Assembly (NCBI GenBank): GCA_017547995.1
Contig: JAFYNW010000360.1
Coordinates: 1 to 8,901 of the forward strand
Reading direction: 5' to 3'
DNA from: Clostridia bacterium
GTDB lineage: Bacteria; Bacillota; Clostridia; Oscillospirales; Butyricicoccaceae
DNA: 8,901 nt
In this document: one piece after another, positions 6,303 to 8,901 of the stretch
Numbering within the stretch: position 1 is the stretch's first letter
Layout of the letters: the number at the start of each line of letters is the position of its first letter
The notes under the pieces: generated by a model
Databases searched by the model: none
Seen by the model: only the letters and a program-made list of their open reading frames with translations
What the model was told of the DNA's origin: nothing
Position numbers and translations under genes: made by a program

Positions 6303-6322
6303 TAACTTAAAATTAAGGTATA
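6297..6322. promoter_or_regulatory. Imperfect inverted repeat over the acpP -10 and start site
   Basis: CTTAA 6306-6310 pairs with TTAAG 6313-6317. Outside these, TATAC 6297-6301 pairs with GTATA 6318-6322, with TTAA (6302-6305) unpaired on the left. It covers the -10 box and the predicted transcription start, where a repressor operator would sit. It does not match the FapR operator as I know it. It could equally be chance AT-rich symmetry. Confidence 0.35.
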
Positions 6323-6356
6323 TTTACCAGTTATTCTAAAATAGTTGGAGGAAATT

Positions 6357-6584
6357 ATGGTATTTGAAAAATTGCGTGCAATTATCGAAGAAATCACAGG
6401 TCTTGATGCTGACGAAATCACAGTAGAAGCTACACTTGATGACCTCGGTCTTGACTCCCTTGACGTTGTAGAAATTATTATGGCATCTGAAGATGAATTT
6501 GATATCACTATCGAAGACGACGCTCTCACAGGCGTAAAGACTCTCGGTGACGTTGTTGATATCATCACAGATCTCATTGACTAA
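6357..6584 (+). CDS. acpP: Acyl carrier protein
   Basis: AcpP carries growing acyl chains on a 4'-phosphopantetheine arm during type II fatty-acid synthesis and supplies acyl groups to PlsX. The 75-residue, strongly acidic protein has the canonical attachment motif LGLDSLDVVE, with Ser34 as the predicted phosphopantetheine site. ITGLDADEIT 13-22 and the second-half helices also fit. A TTG twelve bases earlier (6345) is in frame, but it overlaps the ribosome binding site GGAGG (6347-6351). The ATG at 6357, five bases after GGAGG, is therefore the start. A good promoter lies upstream and an intrinsic terminator downstream, so it is at least partly transcribed alone, as expected for a very abundant protein. 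Confidence 0.97.
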   Translation: MVFEKLRAIIEEITGLDADEITVEATLDDLGLDSLDVVEIIMASEDEFDITIEDDALTGVKTLGDVVDIITDLID

Positions 6585-6598
6585 TTTAATATGTTTTC

Positions 6599-6636
6599 AG
6601 CAGGACGGTTTAACTAATCCGTCCTGTTTTTATTTT
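6599..6636 (+). terminator. Intrinsic terminator after acpP
   Basis: CAGGACGG 6601-6608 pairs perfectly with CCGTCCTG 6619-6626 around a ten-base loop. It is extended by an outer G-T and an A-T pair, and followed by the T-rich tract TTTTTATTTT (6627-6636). It starts 15 bases after the acpP stop and is the only textbook terminator in the window. Confidence 0.93.
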
Positions 6637-6687
6637 GCCCGGATATCAATTTATCCCCTTGTTTACCATAATATTTTATATAATTCA

Positions 6688-6716
6688 TTGACGATTTACA
6701 CTATATTTGATATAAT
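6688..6716 (+). promoter_or_regulatory. Strong SigA promoter for the pyruvate kinase-like gene
   Basis: TTGACG (6688-6693) and a perfect TATAAT (6711-6716) are spaced 17 bases apart. A TGA just before the -10 gives an extended -10 element (TGnTATAAT). The predicted start is near 6723, leaving a leader of about 37 bases. The preceding acpP terminator isolates this unit. Confidence 0.85.
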
Positions 6717-6759
6717 ATAATGGTGAAATAATAATTAAATGCGGCAAAGGAGAATGAAC

Positions 6760-7299
6760 ATGATCTTTGAAAAAGCAGGACGCGAAAACACTCTGGCAAC
6801 AGTAGAGCTGGTCAAGAAAACAGCGGCGGAAAGAGGCATCAAGCATATCGTTGTGGCTTCCAATACAGGTGAAACAGCGGCTCTTTTCAAGGGTATGGAC
6901 ATCAACGTGGTGTGCGTCGGTCAGGTGCCTGGTTTTTCCGAAAAGGGCGTCAATGCAATGACTAAGGAAATGAAGGAAGACCTCAAGGCAAACGGCGTCA
7001 ACGTATATCATACGTCCCACGTGCTCAGTGGTGTTGAACGCGGCATCAGCAACAGAGCAAAGGGTATGTATCCTGCAGAAATCATCGCAAACGCTCTTCG
7101 TATGCTCTCTCAGGGCGTCAAGGTTTGCGTTGAAGTTGCAATCATGGCTCTCGACGGCGATATGATTCCTTACGGCGAGGAAATCATCGCAGTAGGCGGC
7201 ACAGGCAGAGGCGCTGACACAGCTGTCATTATGACACCATCCCATGCAAACTCTGTCTTTGATAACAAAATCCACGAAATCCTCTGCAAGCCAAGATAA
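6760..7299 (+). CDS. Stand-alone pyruvate kinase C-terminal (alpha/beta) domain protein
   Basis: The 179-residue protein resembles the C-terminal domain of pyruvate kinase, the part that binds allosteric effectors in the full enzyme. There is no catalytic barrel. Visible motifs are IVVASNTGETA (30-40), comparable to the TxSGxTA pattern of that domain, and a glycine-rich VGGTGRGADTAVIMTP (145-160). Free-standing proteins of this type are common in Clostridia and archaea; I know of no established function. An ATG at 6739 is in frame, but AAAGGAG (6746-6752) lies downstream of it. The ATG at 6760, seven bases after that site, is the likely start (6754 is too close). It has no signal peptide or membrane segment. 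A very strong promoter and a biased codon set suggest high expression. Binding of a phosphorylated metabolite is a plausible guess only. Confidence 0.85.
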   Translation: MIFEKAGRENTLATVELVKKTAAERGIKHIVVASNTGETAALFKGMDINVVCVGQVPGFSEKGVNAMTKEMKEDLKANGVNVYHTSHVLSGVERGISNRAKGMYPAEIIANALRMLSQGVKVCVEVAIMALDGDMIPYGEEIIAVGGTGRGADTAVIMTPSHANSVFDNKIHEILCKPR

Positions 7300-7303
7300 A
7301 AGG

Positions 7304-7318
7304 TGTGACTTCGTCACA
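7304..7318. repeat. Short hairpin after the pyruvate kinase-like gene
   Basis: TGTGAC 7304-7309 pairs with GTCACA 7313-7318 around TTC. It begins four bases after the stop codon and has no T-run behind it. It abuts the long hairpin at 7317-7365 and may stack on it. Confidence 0.5.
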
Positions 7319-7365
7319 TTTAATAGGTTCATTTACCCTTCCGGGCAGAGTGAACTTATTAAATG
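7317..7365. promoter_or_regulatory. Long hairpin in the rnc leader
   Basis: Bases 7317-7331 pair with 7351-7365 over 15 continuous positions, with a single G-T wobble. A weaker extension and a CCC 7336-7338 / GGG 7343-7345 tip with a TTCC turn bring the helix to roughly 20 base pairs. No T-run follows, so it is not a standard terminator. It lies 58 bases before the RNase III start codon. RNase III genes in other bacteria, for example Escherichia coli, are known to be autoregulated through cleavage of a leader stem, so this is a candidate substrate of the encoded enzyme. Confidence 0.65.
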
Positions 7366-7378
7366 CATCGCAGATACC
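7365..7378 (+). repeat. GCATCGCAGATACC word, copy 3
   Basis: This is identical over 14 bases to 3809-3822 and close to 41-52. It starts at the last base of the long hairpin in the rnc leader. No promoter consensus was recognised between it and rnc. Confidence 0.6.
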
Positions 7379-7422
7379 TTATATTATTTCAACTAAGTAT
7401 AAGTAACTGGAGAAAAGCATAA

Positions 7423-8088
7423 ATGATTCTCGATTATAAGTTTAAGAATAAAAATCTTTTCAGAGCGGCGATGACTCATTCATCCCACGCAAATGAAAAC
7501 CGCAAGAGCCAGGAGCACAGTAACGAGCGCCTCGAGTTTCTCGGTGACGCAGTACTCGGCCTCATCTGCGGTCAGTTCCTCTTCGAAAAGCATCCTAAAA
7601 TGGAAGAGGGCGAGCTCAGTAAGCTCCGCGCGGCTTTAGTCTGCGAAAAGTCCCTCTTCAAGTTTGCAAAGGAAATCGACCTCGGCTCTGAAATCCTTCT
7701 CGGCAAGGGCGAAGAAGCAGGCGGCGGCAGAGAGCGTCCATCCGTCCTTGCAGACGCAACTGAAGCGCTCCTTGCGGCTATCTATCTCGACGGCGGCATG
7801 GAGGAAGCGAAAAACTTCATCCTTCCTTTCCTCAAGCGCGAATCGGAAAAGACAATCAAGACAGAAGGCACTTCCGACTATAAGACAGCGCTTCAGGAAA
7901 TCATCCAGAAGAATAAGGAAGAAACTCTCACATACCGTCTTTTCAAGGAAAGTGGCCCGGACCACGACAAGAGCTTTGAGGTTGAATTGCTCATCAATTC
8001 CAACGTAATCGCTCACGGCAAGGGCAAGAGCAAGCGTCAGGCAGAGCAGGACGCAGCACGTCAGGCCCTCGAGCTTATGGGTAGATAA
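7423..8088 (+). CDS. rnc: Ribonuclease III
   Basis: RNase III cuts double-stranded RNA, maturing rRNA precursors and some mRNAs in the cytoplasm. The 221-residue protein has the signature NERLEFLGDAVLG (34-46). Its acidic catalytic residues Glu35, Glu38, Asp42, Asp111 and Glu114 correspond to Escherichia coli Glu38, Glu41, Asp45, Asp114 and Glu117. A double-stranded-RNA-binding domain occupies about 153-220, with the basic HGKGKSKRQAEQDAA segment. The N terminus is a few residues shorter than usual but intact. GGAG lies ten bases before the ATG. The stop overlaps the next start (TAATG), so the radical SAM gene is coupled to it. Position after acpP follows the conserved Firmicute order, here interrupted by the pyruvate kinase-like gene. 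The upstream hairpin may be an autoregulatory target. Confidence 0.97.
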   Translation: MILDYKFKNKNLFRAAMTHSSHANENRKSQEHSNERLEFLGDAVLGLICGQFLFEKHPKMEEGELSKLRAALVCEKSLFKFAKEIDLGSEILLGKGEEAGGGRERPSVLADATEALLAAIYLDGGMEEAKNFILPFLKRESEKTIKTEGTSDYKTALQEIIQKNKEETLTYRLFKESGPDHDKSFEVELLINSNVIAHGKGKSKRQAEQDAARQALELMGR

Positions 8089-8901
8089 TGAACATCATCC
8101 CCATCTTCATCCCCCATCTGGGATGCCCAAACGACTGCGTTTTCTGTAATCAGCGGTCGATAGCCTCCCCCTTTGTGCCGACCAAGGAGGACGTTAAAAA
8201 TACCATCAACGAAGCGTTGAAATACAGTAAAAATCCTCAGATTGCCTATTATGGCGGCAGTTTTACAGCCATCGGTGAAGAAAAAATGACGGAATATCTT
8301 TCCACCGCTTATGAATTCATCGAAAAGGGACTGTGTAAGGATATCCGCGTTTCCACCCGTCCCGACTGCATAAGTGAGGAAATCCTCGCCCTTCTTAAAA
8401 AGTATGGCGTTTCCACAATCGAGCTTGGCGCACAGTCGATGTGCGAGGACGTGCTTATTGCCTCAAAGCGCGGACACACAGCGCAGGACGTCCGTGATGC
8501 GTCAAAGCTTATCCGCGAAAGCGGCTTCACCCTCGGTCTGCAGATTATGACAGGTCTGCCGCTTGACAACGAAGAAAAGTCGGTCTATTCGGCTCACGAA
8601 ATGGTCAGATGTCAGCCAGCCATGGTGCGAATCTATCCTGTATGCGTAATAGACAAGACAGAGCTTGCCGACATGATGAGGCTTAATGCATATTCCCCAA
8701 TTTCTGTGGATAACTCTGTGGAAACCTGTGCAAAACTATGTGGAATCTTTGAGGACAACGGAATCGAAGTCATCCGCATCGGACTCAATCCGACAGAGGA
8801 CTTGTCAAACGGTGCCGTTTTAGGCGGTGCATACCATCCTGCCTTGGGCGAAATGGTGCGCGCACGAATGATGCACAACGCCATCTGCGAAAGGATGGAG
8901 G
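8088..8901 (+). CDS. Elp3-like radical SAM protein (3' end beyond window)
   Basis: The reading frame stays open to the window edge, giving 271 residues of a longer protein. The radical SAM cluster motif is Cys13, Cys17 and Cys20 (CPNDCVFC), which binds a 4Fe-4S cluster for S-adenosylmethionine cleavage. YYGGSFTAI (54-62) is the SAM-contacting GGSF region. STRPD, ELGAQS, GLQIMTGLP, RIYPV and VIRIGLNPTEDLS follow in the order seen in Elp3/HemN-like radical SAM proteins. There is no acetyltransferase domain in the visible part. In Clostridia a gene of this type often lies between rnc and smc, so smc may follow. The exact substrate is unknown; it is sometimes annotated as a coproporphyrinogen oxidase-like protein, which I would not accept here. 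It starts inside the rnc stop codon. A DnaA-box-like cluster lies in it at 8705-8747. Confidence 0.9.
   Translation, partial: MNIIPIFIPHLGCPNDCVFCNQRSIASPFVPTKEDVKNTINEALKYSKNPQIAYYGGSFTAIGEEKMTEYLSTAYEFIEKGLCKDIRVSTRPDCISEEILALLKKYGVSTIELGAQSMCEDVLIASKRGHTAQDVRDASKLIRESGFTLGLQIMTGLPLDNEEKSVYSAHEMVRCQPAMVRIYPVCVIDKTELADMMRLNAYSPISVDNSVETCAKLCGIFEDNGIEVIRIGLNPTEDLSNGAVLGGAYHPALGEMVRARMMHNAICERME
8705..8747 (-). other. Four DnaA-box-like 9-mers within the radical SAM gene
   Basis: TGTGGATAA (8705-8713) is the exact reverse complement of the consensus DnaA box TTATCCACA. TGTGGAAAC (8717), TGTGCAAAA (8727) and TGTGGAATC (8739) follow at 12, 10 and 12 base steps, about one helical turn each. They fall in coding sequence for a conserved region, so they may be accidental. 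They are reported because of the regular spacing and same orientation. Confidence 0.3.

Noticed and set aside
6345..6356. TTG start for acpP adding four residues
   Set aside because: The TTG overlaps the GGAGG ribosome binding site; the ATG at 6357 is correctly spaced and gives the normal ACP N terminus.
6739..6759. Earlier ATG start for the pyruvate kinase-like gene
   Set aside because: The ribosome binding site AAAGGAG lies downstream of that ATG and is ideally spaced for 6760.
6685..7332. 215-codon - strand open frame opposite the pyruvate kinase-like gene
   Set aside because: It runs across the promoter and coding region of a well-supported + gene, and its Cys/His-rich translation looks like a shadow frame.
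7317..7365. Intrinsic terminator after the pyruvate kinase-like gene
   Set aside because: The stem is followed by GCATCGCAG, not by a T-run.
8705..8747. Chromosomal replication origin
   Set aside because: The boxes lie inside a conserved coding frame with no AT-rich unwinding region and no dnaA or dnaN nearby.

Overview
The window reads as chromosomal housekeeping DNA from a low-to-medium GC Firmicute, most likely a Clostridia member of the Oscillospirales/Ruminococcaceae type. This rests on gene order (dprA-topA-trmFO, and plsX-acpP-rnc followed by an Elp3-like radical SAM gene), strong GGAGG-type ribosome binding sites, SigA-type promoters and protein character. The species cannot be named from the sequence alone. 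All eight real genes are on the + strand.

Layout. Positions 1-396 hold no gene; they are a dense chain of small palindromes. dprA (397-1446) and topA (1443-3677) overlap by four bases. A 269-base gap (3678-3946) carries more of the same palindromes, then trmFO (3947-5257) and plsX (5257-6258) overlap by one base. acpP (6357-6584) has its own promoter and a clear intrinsic terminator. A stand-alone pyruvate kinase C-terminal-domain protein (6760-7299) follows with its own strong promoter. A 123-base gap with a long hairpin leads into rnc (7423-8088), whose stop overlaps the start of an Elp3-like radical SAM gene (8088 to the window edge, incomplete).

How the genes fit together. DprA handles incoming single-stranded DNA, TopA relaxes DNA, and TrmFO makes m5U54 in tRNA. 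PlsX and AcpP link fatty-acid synthesis to phospholipid synthesis. RNase III processes double-stranded RNA, and the radical SAM protein is probably an RNA- or protein-modifying enzyme. No phage, insertion sequence, CRISPR array, tRNA or rRNA was found.

The most interesting material is non-coding. Eight copies of a unit that starts GTAGGG, continues into a perfect or near-perfect hairpin and ends CCG occur in the two palindrome-rich gaps. The arms differ from copy to copy but stay self-complementary. Twice the units are paired head-to-head, as in the BIMEs built from bacterial REP elements, which also carry a GTAG foot. A second family of ATATCGC-spaced hairpins, a dispersed CATCGSAGATAC word, a long hairpin in front of the RNase III gene, and a four-site DnaA-box-like cluster inside the last gene also deserve attention.
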